Source: an uncultured Clostridia bacterium (GTDB lineage: Bacteria; Bacillota; Clostridia; Oscillospirales; CAG-272). Taken from it: DNA of 5,764 bases. The notes beneath the pieces are model-generated. The model saw only the letters and a program-made list of their open reading frames with translations. It had not been told where the DNA came from and did not search any database. Location: contig CALBLD010000225.1 of NCBI GenBank assembly GCA_937895775.1, positions 1 to 5,764 on the forward strand. The letters are read 5' to 3'. Each line of letters opens with the position of its first letter. Positions within the stretch are counted from its first letter, which is position 1. Shown here piece after piece: positions 1-5,655 of the stretch. The position numbers and the translations under genes were made by a program.

Positions 1-1296
1 GAGTTTTTCAAACTCGCTTGTGTAATTCAGCCACGCGTACACGGTATTTATCCAGAGAATCCTTATTCCGCACGCACCTATCATCGATATGACCATCGGT
101 GCAAACGAATTACCCATTCCGCGTATACATCCGGTAAGAGAGTCCATGATTCCGCAGGTCACATAAGTCGTACAGATTATCGACATACGCACAAGACCGT
201 ATTCTATCGCCATCGGGTTTTCGGTACAGTAAATCCCGAGCAGTTCTCTGTTGAACACAAGCGCAAGCGCACCGAGACCGCCTCCGATGACCGTAACGAG
301 TGCCGCACAGCTCAGGAACACCTTCCGTATCCTTTCCGGATGTCCCGCGCCGACATTCTGTCCGACAAAGGTTATCGCAGCGTGGTAGAAAGAGTTCATA
401 CTTATATATATGAAGCTTCGGATATTGCTTGCGGCTGTATTCCCCGCCATAACGACCTTACCGAACGAATTGACCGACGACTGTATCACGACGTTTGAGA
501 GCGAAAAGACAGTTCCCTGAAGTCCCGCCGGTATACCGATTCTGAGCATTGTCGCAAATTCCTTTTTATGTATCCGAAGCTTCGAAATGACAAGTCTGCA
601 CGGTCCGTCGGTACGCATAAGAAAGACGGTTACAAGCACTGCGGCGACCGCCTGTGATATGACGGTTGCATACGCAACGCCGTCAACGCTCATTTTGAGG
701 CAGATCACAAAAAACAGATTGAGAAATACGTTTATCACGCCCGACACCGCAAGGAAGATAAGCGGACGGCGTGTGTCTCCGACCGAGCGGAGTATCGATG
801 CGCCGTAATTATAGAGCATCATGACCGGAACACCGAGAAAATATATTTTAAGATAAAGGGTTGCCTGATCTATTACGTCGGCGGGACTGCCCATCCACAC
901 AAGAAATGTCCTTGCGCCGAAGAAACCGATAAGCCCGAACAGTATTCCGCCGATAACGCTCACGCATATGGCGGTATGCACGACATCCGACAGCGATTTA
1001 TAATTCTTTGCGCCGTAGGTCTGGGCGACCGCGACCGCCGCACCGACAGACAGTCCGTTGAGAAGATTGACCACAAGATTTATAAGTGCGCCGGTCGAGC
1101 CGACTGCGGCAAGGGCACTGTCTCCCGAAAATCTTCCCACGACCACGACATCCGCGGCATTGAAAAGAAGCTGCAAAACGCCGGTTGCAACGATCGGAAG
1201 CGCATAAAGCAATATTTTCAGCAGGAGCGGACGTTTATCATCGACAATTGAATTGACTGCTTCGGTCTTATCTTTCTTTTCTTTCATTTTATCCAT
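1..1296 (-). CDS. MATE-family multidrug/toxin efflux transporter, C-terminus cut by window edge
   Basis: This is an integral membrane antiporter of the MATE family, which typically exports drugs or metabolites using a Na+ or H+ gradient. The frame stays open for 432 codons from an ATG at 1296 to the left edge; family members are about 450 residues, so only the last few tens are missing. The visible protein has a short charged N-terminus (residues 1-22, rich in Lys/Asp), then many hydrophobic segments. The first repeat motif, LLFNAADVVVVGRF, lies at about 43-56, followed by the AAVGSTG and NGLSVGAAVAVAQ segments (63-92). A second repeat begins around 250 (MLRIGIPAGLQ) with FVGQNVGAG at 310-318. 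It resembles the YoeA-like MATE subgroup; its substrate cannot be read from sequence. The start is supported by GGAGG at 1305-1309, 8 nt upstream. It lies 28 nt after gluQRS and is probably cotranscribed with it. Confidence 0.95.
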   Translation of the reverse strand, partial: MDKMKEKKDKTEAVNSIVDDKRPLLLKILLYALPIVATGVLQLLFNAADVVVVGRFSGDSALAAVGSTGALINLVVNLLNGLSVGAAVAVAQTYGAKNYKSLSDVVHTAICVSVIGGILFGLIGFFGARTFLVWMGSPADVIDQATLYLKIYFLGVPVMMLYNYGASILRSVGDTRRPLIFLAVSGVINVFLNLFFVICLKMSVDGVAYATVISQAVAAVLVTVFLMRTDGPCRLVISKLRIHKKEFATMLRIGIPAGLQGTVFSLSNVVIQSSVNSFGKVVMAGNTAASNIRSFIYISMNSFYHAAITFVGQNVGAGHPERIRKVFLSCAALVTVIGGGLGALALVFNRELLGIYCTENPMAIEYGLVRMSIICTTYVTCGIMDSLTGCIRGMGNSFAPMVISMIGACGIRILWINTVYAWLNYTSEFEKL

Positions 1297-1303
1297 TTAC
1301 ATA

Positions 1304-1310
1304 TCCTCCG
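1304..1310 (-). promoter_or_regulatory. Ribosome-binding site of the MATE gene
   Basis: On the minus strand the sequence reads CGGAGGA, with GGAGG 8 nt before the ATG at 1296. An ATG-TAA start-stop pair at 1302-1297 lies between them, but it is only 2 nt from GGAGG and so poorly placed for initiation. The strong site fixes the MATE start and suggests independent initiation after gluQRS ends. Confidence 0.8.
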
Positions 1311-1324
1311 AAAACAAAAAATCA

Positions 1325-2257
1325 TCAGAAAAGGCGAAGCCGTACATCATTGCGCGGCAGTTTATCCTTTGAAAAGAACGCAATCAGATCATTTGCTCCG
1401 ATCGGCTCGGGCTTTCCGATCAGACCGAGCGATGCGGCAACTATCCCGATTATCATCTCCGGACTGTATTTTCTCCGCAAAGCACCCATATCAAGGTCGG
1501 CATCCCGTTTCGACAGCCGACGTCCGTCGGCATCGGTCATCAGCGGAATGTGATAATAACCTGCGGGCGGCTCAAGTCCGAGAGTCTCCGCAAGCCAGAG
1601 CTGACAGGGCGTCGATGACAGAAGATCTCTGCCTCTGAACACCTCGGTCACACCCGAAAGACAGTCATCAACCGTCACCGCAAGCTGATACGCATATATC
1701 CCGTCGGCGCGGCGCACGACAAAATCGCCGCAGTCACGCGCGAGATTTTCACTGTAAAAACCGCATATTCCGTCCTCAAACGAGATATTTTTATCCGGAA
1801 CATGCACTCTCATCGACGGATGCGCACCGTCAGGGATTTTATACCCCTTCAGGAATTTCTTATAGCATCTCCCGTCATAGACATATCTTCCGTCCGACAG
1901 ATGCGGAGCGGTCGCCGCGTGAAGCTCGGAGCGGGTACACAAACAGGGGTAGACAAGTCCCTCCGACCGCAGTTTTTCAAACGTCTCTGCATAGATATCG
2001 GCTCTTGCCGACTGCCACAGGCTCCTGTCATATCCGCCGTCAAACTCAAGTCCGAGATAGTTCAGATCGTCGATCAGCAGACGGGTATTCTCTTCCCAGC
2101 CGCACCTTTGCGTATCAAGATCCTCGATGCGCAGCAGTATTTTTCCGCCCTGCGATCTTGCCGACAGCCAGGACACAAGCGCACACATTACGTTTCCGAG
2201 ATGCATCCGACCGCTCGGAGTAGGCGCAAACCGTCCGACAACAGTTTTTTCCGACAT
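1325..2257 (-). CDS. gluQRS: Glutamyl-Q tRNA(Asp) synthetase
   Basis: This is a paralogue of the glutamyl-tRNA synthetase catalytic domain. In the known family it activates glutamate with ATP and attaches it to the queuosine base at wobble position 34 of tRNA(Asp), in the cytoplasm. Its 310 residues match the family (E. coli YadB/GluQ is about 308) and there is no anticodon-binding domain. Visible features are the RFAPTPSGRMHLGN block with the HIGH-like motif HLGN at 19-22, LLRIEDLD at 41-48, a zinc-site pattern Cys105-x-Cys107 ... Tyr127-x3-Cys131, FRGRDLL at 207-213, and a KMSKS-like RLSKR at 247-251. The tyrosine-containing zinc pattern and short length favour GluQ over a true GltX. The ATG at 2257 has GAGGAAG just upstream (GAGG 5 nt away). 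It is first in a likely two-gene unit with the MATE gene. No other queuosine gene is visible here. Confidence 0.95.
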   Translation of the reverse strand: MSEKTVVGRFAPTPSGRMHLGNVMCALVSWLSARSQGGKILLRIEDLDTQRCGWEENTRLLIDDLNYLGLEFDGGYDRSLWQSARADIYAETFEKLRSEGLVYPCLCTRSELHAATAPHLSDGRYVYDGRCYKKFLKGYKIPDGAHPSMRVHVPDKNISFEDGICGFYSENLARDCGDFVVRRADGIYAYQLAVTVDDCLSGVTEVFRGRDLLSSTPCQLWLAETLGLEPPAGYYHIPLMTDADGRRLSKRDADLDMGALRRKYSPEMIIGIVAASLGLIGKPEPIGANDLIAFFSKDKLPRNDVRLRLF

Positions 2258-2293
2258 AACTTCCTCACTTCAATGCAGACATGCAGTCCGATA

Positions 2294-2322
2294 ATTTTAA
2301 CACACAAGTTACGAAAAGTCAA
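2294..2322 (-). promoter_or_regulatory. Sigma-A-type promoter of gluQRS-MATE
   Basis: On the minus strand a -35 box TTGACT (2322-2317) is followed after exactly 17 nt by a -10 box TAAAAT (2299-2294). Each box differs from consensus at one position. The predicted transcription start near 2287 would give a leader of about 30 nt before the gluQRS start, too short for a riboswitch. It lies downstream of the araC terminator, which makes gluQRS-MATE a separate unit. Confidence 0.78.
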
Positions 2323-2359
2323 TAACGGGGCAGGCTTTTATTTACGGAATTTATATGCG

Positions 2360-2393
2360 AAAAAACAAGAGCCTTTGCTTTCGGCAAAAGCTC
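2360..2393 (-). terminator. Rho-independent terminator after the AraC-family gene
   Basis: Read on the minus strand, GAGCTTTTGC (2393-2384) pairs with GCAAAGGCTC (2378-2369) in a 10-bp stem with one G-U pair and a 5-nt loop. TTGTTTTTT follows immediately. The stem starts 16 nt after the araC stop codon and about 38 nt before the gluQRS -35 box, so it cleanly separates the two minus-strand units. Confidence 0.88.
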
Positions 2394-2409
2394 CCGTGTG
2401 TTTTTGAAA

Positions 2410-3342
2410 TCATAGCACTCTTTTGGTGACCTCACGCCATGTCCCGACCGAATGTCCGGTCACACGCTTGAAGGTGTTCATGAAATGATGCTCATCGCAA
2501 AATCCGAGAAGCTCGGATATTTCCCGTACCGATCTTTTTTTCTGCGCCAGCATATCCTTTGCGACTTCGATCTTACAATTTATTATATACTGCTTCGGGG
2601 TGATTCCGTATCTCTCTCCGAAAACTCTGTTTATATGCCGCTCCGAATAATGCTCAAGCGCGGCGATATCCTCGATCCTTATACAGAAGAAGGGTGCCGT
2701 ATCTATCATCTTGCGCACACGCACCGGAAGCTCCTCGTCGCTGAGCGCAAGGTGATCCCGTGCATAGAACATCGACGACATGATATCTATAAGCTGATGT
2801 ATAACCTGTCGGTATGTCTCATGCTTTCCGAATTCGTTGATCTTGCTGAGAAGTCCGTGTATTGTTCTGAAACTTGCTTCGGTATTTACGGGTACCACAA
2901 TGACCGGAATATCCGGGTTGTCAAACTCCTCAAGCGTTACCAGCGAATCAACTATCGACCCTGCGCAGTTTATCCAGAGCTTACGGAGCGGATTGTTCAG
3001 GTCGGAATAATAGACGACCTCTTCTCCGCTTCTTATAAGATAGGAATCGCCCGCTTTTACATGATATGTTCCGTTTGCGGTCTCGATACAGCCCTCGCCC
3101 TCCAACACATACTCAAACACGCTTATGTACTGGTTCATCGCCTCTCTGTTTGTTCTGACAATACAGTATTCCGGACTGGGGTAGGTAACGCCCGCCTCGG
3201 CTATATGGAAGGCAGTCCCTTTTTTGAAATCGCTCCAGTTTACAAATATCTGCTCCTCGACTCCGAAAGTCTTGGTCATCTCATAGCGTTTTGAAAAAAG
3301 ATGCCTGTCGCCTGTAATTATTTCATTCGGTTCGGTTACCAA
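2410..3342 (-). CDS. AraC-family transcriptional regulator with N-terminal cupin sensor domain
   Basis: This is a DNA-binding regulator of 310 residues, usual for the family. The N-terminal part looks like the AraC-type cupin fold: YVLEGEGCIETANGTYHV and KAGDSYLI at about 78-103 form the typical beta-strand, Gly-rich and 'aGD' pattern that in relatives binds sugars or other small ligands. The C-terminal 100 residues carry the two helix-turn-helix motifs, at about 223-241 (IEDIAALEHYSERHINRVF) and 272-293 (VREISELLGFCDEHHFMNTFKR). The family signature is nearly complete, but the usual proline in G-x-S-P-x-x-[YW]-R is Val299 here (GHSVGTWR, 296-303). The start is TTG at 3342, chosen because AAAGGAG lies 8 nt upstream; the next in-frame ATG, at residue 22, would lose this site. 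It follows the phosphoesterase gene by 57 nt and ends before a terminator. Effector and target genes cannot be deduced from sequence. Confidence 0.95.
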   Translation of the reverse strand: MVTEPNEIITGDRHLFSKRYEMTKTFGVEEQIFVNWSDFKKGTAFHIAEAGVTYPSPEYCIVRTNREAMNQYISVFEYVLEGEGCIETANGTYHVKAGDSYLIRSGEEVVYYSDLNNPLRKLWINCAGSIVDSLVTLEEFDNPDIPVIVVPVNTEASFRTIHGLLSKINEFGKHETYRQVIHQLIDIMSSMFYARDHLALSDEELPVRVRKMIDTAPFFCIRIEDIAALEHYSERHINRVFGERYGITPKQYIINCKIEVAKDMLAQKKRSVREISELLGFCDEHHFMNTFKRVTGHSVGTWREVTKRVL

Positions 3343-3350
3343 GCTGTTTT

Positions 3351-3357
3351 CTCCTTT
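3351..3357 (-). promoter_or_regulatory. Ribosome-binding site fixing a TTG start for the AraC-family gene
   Basis: On the minus strand the site reads AAAGGAG, ending 8 nt before TTG at 3342-3340. This near-optimal match and spacing is the reason for choosing the non-ATG start. Confidence 0.8.
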
Positions 3358-3359
3358 CT

Positions 3360-3382
3360 GACCGCTGCAAATCGCTGCGGTC
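3360..3382 (-). promoter_or_regulatory. Hairpin immediately upstream of the araC ribosome-binding site
   Basis: GACCGC (3360-3365) and GCGGTC (3377-3382) are perfect inverted arms. After one T-T mismatch two more G-C pairs form, leaving a 5-nt loop, so 8 of 9 positions pair. No U-tract follows on either strand, so it does not look like a normal terminator. It lies between the phosphoesterase stop and the araC ribosome-binding site and could be an mRNA processing or stability element, a translational control element, or an operator. Confidence 0.45.
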
Positions 3383-3399
3383 GGGCTTCATTCAACAAA

Positions 3400-3969
3400 T
3401 CAGTGCGAAAAATCAAGCGGATACTGTCTTGTAAGTATCCTCAGTTCGGGGATGGTCCGCGGCGTATAGTTCATATACGGCTGCATCACCCCGACATTGT
3501 ATGCCTCTATACGGTAATTTTTGATTTTTTCAAGTCTCGTATAAACGTCCGAGCAGATTTTTGCCTCATACGAATTGTGTACATGACCGTAAATATGGAC
3601 GGTTCCGCCCTTCTGCATATCCCTGAACGACGAGATCGGATAATGGGACATGACCACCAGCCCGTCTTCGGTAACAAGCTCAAGATAGTCATAAACCTCT
3701 TCAAACGCATATTTAAGATCACTGCCGTTATCGTGATTTCCGCGAACAAGTATTTTATGTCCGTTCAGTCTTTCCGCCACCGACATGAGATCGCCGCCCA
3801 TTCCGAACGAGAAATCCCCGACCACATACACGGTATCGTCGGCACCGACCGCCTTATTCCAGTTTTTTATCATTGCGTCATTCATCGAATCGACATCGAT
3901 AAACGGGCGACCGTCATATCCGAGACATTTTTTATCATAAAAGTGAGTGTCTGCTATATAAAAATTCAT
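3400..3969 (-). CDS. Calcineurin-like metallophosphoesterase (small bacterial phosphohydrolase)
   Basis: This is a compact two-metal phosphoesterase of 189 residues, probably cytoplasmic, with no signal peptide or membrane segment. All core motifs are present: DTH at 7-9, GD at 51-52, GNHD at 77-80, SHYP at 108-111 and GHVH at 128-131. Together they supply the expected Asp, Asn and His metal ligands. The N-terminal MNFYIADTHF followed by a conserved RPF (21-23) is typical of the small 'predicted phosphoesterase' group (COG4186-like), whose physiological substrate is not settled. The frame stays open upstream to 4116, but that stretch is AT-rich, lacks family sequence and contains the promoter at 4025-4053. 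I therefore start at ATG 3969, which places the DTH motif correctly although the preceding CGGGAAA is a weak ribosome-binding site. The AraC-family gene follows 57 nt downstream and is probably cotranscribed. Confidence 0.92.
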   Translation of the reverse strand: MNFYIADTHFYDKKCLGYDGRPFIDVDSMNDAMIKNWNKAVGADDTVYVVGDFSFGMGGDLMSVAERLNGHKILVRGNHDNGSDLKYAFEEVYDYLELVTEDGLVVMSHYPISSFRDMQKGGTVHIYGHVHNSYEAKICSDVYTRLEKIKNYRIEAYNVGVMQPYMNYTPRTIPELRILTRQYPLDFSH

Positions 3970-4024
3970 ATTGGATTTCCCGTCGGCGACCTTAAAGATC
4001 GTCTTACATAAATAATACGTTGAT

Positions 4025-4053
4025 ATTATACAACATTTGTCCGAAAACTTCAA
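4025..4053 (-). promoter_or_regulatory. Promoter of the phosphoesterase-araC unit
   Basis: On the minus strand TTGAAG (4053-4048) is separated by 17 nt from a perfect TATAAT (4030-4025). The predicted start near 4018 gives a leader of about 48 nt before ATG 3969. The position of this promoter argues against an upstream start codon for the phosphoesterase. Confidence 0.7.
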
Positions 4054-4079
4054 GACATTTTTGTCTTTTTTATTTTTTT
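4052..4079 (+). terminator. Terminator-like hairpin plus T-tract, plus-strand direction
   Basis: AAGACA (4052-4057) and TGTCTT (4062-4067) form a perfect 6-bp inverted repeat around TTTT, followed by a T-rich tract to 4079. The geometry fits a weak Rho-independent terminator for plus-strand transcription. No plus-strand gene lies upstream in the window, so it might stop antisense transcription or be chance AT-rich sequence. It overlaps the -35 box of the minus-strand promoter, so an operator role is also possible. Confidence 0.35.
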
Positions 4080-4145
4080 CGTTACATTTATCAAGTTTAT
4101 TTATACATTTGTACAAAAAGCGGACATCCGTCGGTCAAATGCGCG

Positions 4146-4167
4146 GGACATATTCTGTCATATGTCC
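4146..4167. promoter_or_regulatory. Perfect 8-bp inverted repeat, candidate operator upstream of rnf promoter
   Basis: GGACATAT (4146-4153) and ATATGTCC (4160-4167) are exact reverse complements separated by TCTGTC. The repeat ends 21 nt upstream of the rnf -35 box, a position suited to an activator dimer or to looping. GATTTTT follows on the plus strand, so a weak plus-direction terminator is the alternative reading. A GGACAT half-site also occurs at 4122-4127 inside the palindrome CGGACATCCG. Confidence 0.45.
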
Positions 4168-4188
4168 GATTTTTAACCAATCGCAGAC

Positions 4189-4217
4189 TTGACAAAGTCA
4201 CCCTGCACATATATAAT
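4189..4217 (+). promoter_or_regulatory. Perfect-consensus sigma-A promoter of the rnf operon
   Basis: TTGACA (4189-4194), a 17-nt spacer and TATAAT (4212-4217) match the housekeeping consensus at all 12 positions. The predicted transcription start near 4224 yields a leader of about 73 nt before rnfC ATG 4297. A short inverted repeat GACTT-GACA-AAGTC (4186-4199) overlies the -35 box. A promoter this strong suggests high expression unless it is repressed. Confidence 0.85.
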
Positions 4218-4270
4218 ATAAGGAAGCAAGGAAGATACTCTTTTCCGTTTTATCAAATGAAAGGATCCCC

Positions 4271-4286
4271 CGCTCCGCATGGAGCG
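4271..4286 (+). promoter_or_regulatory. rnfC leader hairpin enclosing the GGAG ribosome-binding site
   Basis: CGCTCC (4271-4276) pairs perfectly with GGAGCG (4281-4286) across a GCAT loop. The only good Shine-Dalgarno core near the rnfC start, GGAG at 4281-4284, lies inside the 3' arm and 12 nt before ATG 4297. In mRNA this G+C-rich stem would be expected to mask ribosome binding. It has no following U-tract, so it is not a terminator. Confidence 0.5.
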
Positions 4287-4296
4287 TACCGATAAA

Positions 4297-5625
4297 ATGA
4301 AACATACATTCAGAGGCGGCAGTCACGTAAGCGAATACAAATACACTGCCGACAGAGAGATTACCGAAATGCCCGCACCGGCTGTTTTGTCGGTCATGCT
4401 CTCACAGCACATAGGAATCCCCGCCGCTCCGCTCGTAAAGCCCGGCGACCGCGTTCTCGTCGGTCAGATGATCGCCGATGTCACAAACGGACTCGGATGC
4501 CCGGTTCATTCTCCCGTATCCGGAAAGGTCAAAGGCTTCGGAAAGCTGACAAATGCCGTCGGCGCAACGGTCGATTGCATCATCATCGAAAACGACGGCT
4601 TATCCGAAAAGGATCCGTCGGCACTGCCGTATCCGAAGGACATTACGGAAGCCGATACCGAGGAAATAATCGCTCACATAAGAAAATGCGGCATATCCGG
4701 CAACGGCGGAGCGTCCTTCCCGGCATATGCGAAACTTCGTTCCGCTGTCGGAAAGGTCGATACCCTCATAATAAACGGTGCGGAATGCGAACCGTTTTTG
4801 ACAGCCGATCACCGACTCATGTACGAACTGCCCGAAAAAATAATCGGAGGTGCCGAAATACTCCGTCATGCACTCGGACTCGAACGATCGGTCATTGCGA
4901 TTGAGGACAACAAGCAGGACGCAATAACAGCCATGTCGATCGCGGCGGGAAAATACCGCGGCAGAGTTGAGATAAGACAGCTCATGACGAAATACCCGCA
5001 GGGAGACGAGCGTCAGCTTGTCTACGCGGTAACCGGGCGGGAAATACCGACCGGAAAACTGCCCGCCGACGCGGGATGCGTAATCTTCAATGTCAGCACC
5101 TGCGCCGCGATCTGCGACGCATTTGCTCTCGGGATGCCGATGATCTCGCGCATAGTCACGGTGAGCGGCGACTGCATACGCCACCCGTCAAATCTGCTTG
5201 CGCCGATCGGAAGCTCTTACAAAGACATCATAGAATTCTGCGGCGGACTTATCAGAACCCCGAAAAAGGTGATAAGCGGCGGTCCCATGATGGGATTTTC
5301 GGTAAGAAGTCTCGACTGCTCGCTTACCAAGGGATGTTCGGGAATACTGCTTTTCTCCGAAAGGTTTGCGGGACATCCGGGTACAAACGAGAGTGCATGT
5401 ATTCACTGCGGACGCTGTCATGCGGCGTGTCCGATGCATCTTATGACAAATTACATCGTATCGGATATAAAGCGGGATGATTTCGACGCTGCCGCCGATC
5501 TCGGACTGATGAGCTGCGTCGAATGTGGCTCATGTGCGTACAACTGCCCCGCACGGATCCCGCTTGTTCAGTATATGCGTGCCGGCAAGTCGGTTATACG
5601 TGCCAAAACCGCAAGGAAACAGTGA
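4297..5625 (+). CDS. rnfC: Rnf electron transport complex subunit C (ferredoxin:NAD+ oxidoreductase, NADH-side subunit)
   Basis: RnfC is the peripheral subunit of the membrane Rnf complex. It carries flavin and iron-sulfur centres at the NAD(H) end, while the complex couples ferredoxin oxidation to NAD+ reduction and Na+ or H+ transport. In the 442-residue product the N-terminal TFRGGSH is family-typical. A barrel-sandwich-like segment (about 45-78) holds PLVKPGDRVLVGQMIADV and CPVHSPVSGKV. The nucleotide/flavin-binding core has GISGNGGASFPAYAKL at 132-147, NGAECEPFLTADHRLM at 160-175 and YPQGDERQLVYAVTGREIP at 233-251. Two ferredoxin-type 4Fe-4S motifs follow: Cys368/371/374/378 and Cys407/410/413/417, each ending in CP. 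The C-terminus stops soon after PLVQYMR, lacking the long tail of proteobacterial RnfC. ATG 4297 is preferred over in-frame ATG 4279, which lies in the leader hairpin loop. rnfD follows after 30 nt. Confidence 0.96.
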   Translation: MKHTFRGGSHVSEYKYTADREITEMPAPAVLSVMLSQHIGIPAAPLVKPGDRVLVGQMIADVTNGLGCPVHSPVSGKVKGFGKLTNAVGATVDCIIIENDGLSEKDPSALPYPKDITEADTEEIIAHIRKCGISGNGGASFPAYAKLRSAVGKVDTLIINGAECEPFLTADHRLMYELPEKIIGGAEILRHALGLERSVIAIEDNKQDAITAMSIAAGKYRGRVEIRQLMTKYPQGDERQLVYAVTGREIPTGKLPADAGCVIFNVSTCAAICDAFALGMPMISRIVTVSGDCIRHPSNLLAPIGSSYKDIIEFCGGLIRTPKKVISGGPMMGFSVRSLDCSLTKGCSGILLFSERFAGHPGTNESACIHCGRCHAACPMHLMTNYIVSDIKRDDFDAAADLGLMSCVECGSCAYNCPARIPLVQYMRAGKSVIRAKTARKQ

Positions 5626-5655
5626 TTTTAAGCAGAGAAAGGAACAGGGTCGCAA

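Larger units (their letters stand above)
3970..4296. other. Divergent intergenic control region between the phosphoesterase gene and rnfC
   Basis: This 327-bp gap is AT-rich compared with the flanking genes and shows no convincing coding sequence. It holds the minus-strand phosphoesterase promoter (4025-4053), the plus-strand rnf promoter (4189-4217), two plus-strand hairpins followed by T-tracts (4052-4079 and 4146-4174), short palindromes at 4108-4117 (TTTGTACAAA) and 4121-4130 (CGGACATCCG), and the roughly 73-nt rnfC leader with a hairpin near its end. I found no sequence resembling the Rex redox-repressor consensus. No riboswitch class was recognised. Confidence 0.8.

Noticed and set aside
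1294..1302. ATG-TAA start-stop pair directly before the MATE start
   Set aside because: It is only 2 nt from the GGAGG core, too close for initiation; the following ATG has the proper 8-nt spacing.
1802..2407. Plus-strand open frame (201 codons) opposite gluQRS
   Set aside because: It is antisense to a well-defined synthetase gene and runs on through the gluQRS promoter and the araC terminator, so it is not a plausible gene.
2452..3294. Long plus-strand open frame (280 codons) opposite the AraC-family gene
   Set aside because: It lies wholly antisense to a gene with clear family motifs, a strong ribosome-binding site and a terminator. Its translation resembles no domain I recognise, and antisense open frames are common in this window.
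3301..4011. Plus-strand open frame (236 codons) opposite the phosphoesterase gene
   Set aside because: It is antisense to the metallophosphoesterase, and the translation shows no recognisable domain. The opposite strand carries all five catalytic motifs.
3970..4116. Upstream extension of the phosphoesterase frame to an ATG at 4116
   Set aside because: The added 49 residues are Lys/Asn/Cys-rich, typical of translated AT-rich noncoding DNA. They precede the family-typical N-terminus and span a promoter with a perfect -10 box.
4108..4130. Palindromes TTTGTACAAA and CGGACATCCG considered as Rex or Fur-type operators
   Set aside because: Neither matches the Rex consensus (TTGTGA-N6-TCACAA type) or a Fur box. 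Short palindromes of this size are expected by chance in AT-rich DNA, so they are mentioned only as content of the region.
4020..4256. Plus-strand open frame running from 4020 through the rnf promoter
   Set aside because: It crosses the promoter and T-tracts and encodes low-complexity, AT-driven sequence. Only its last 12 codons, inside the transcribed leader, were kept as a possible leader peptide.
4600..5184. Minus-strand open frame (194 codons) inside rnfC
   Set aside because: It is a shadow of rnfC, whose frame carries the full set of nucleotide-binding and iron-sulfur motifs.
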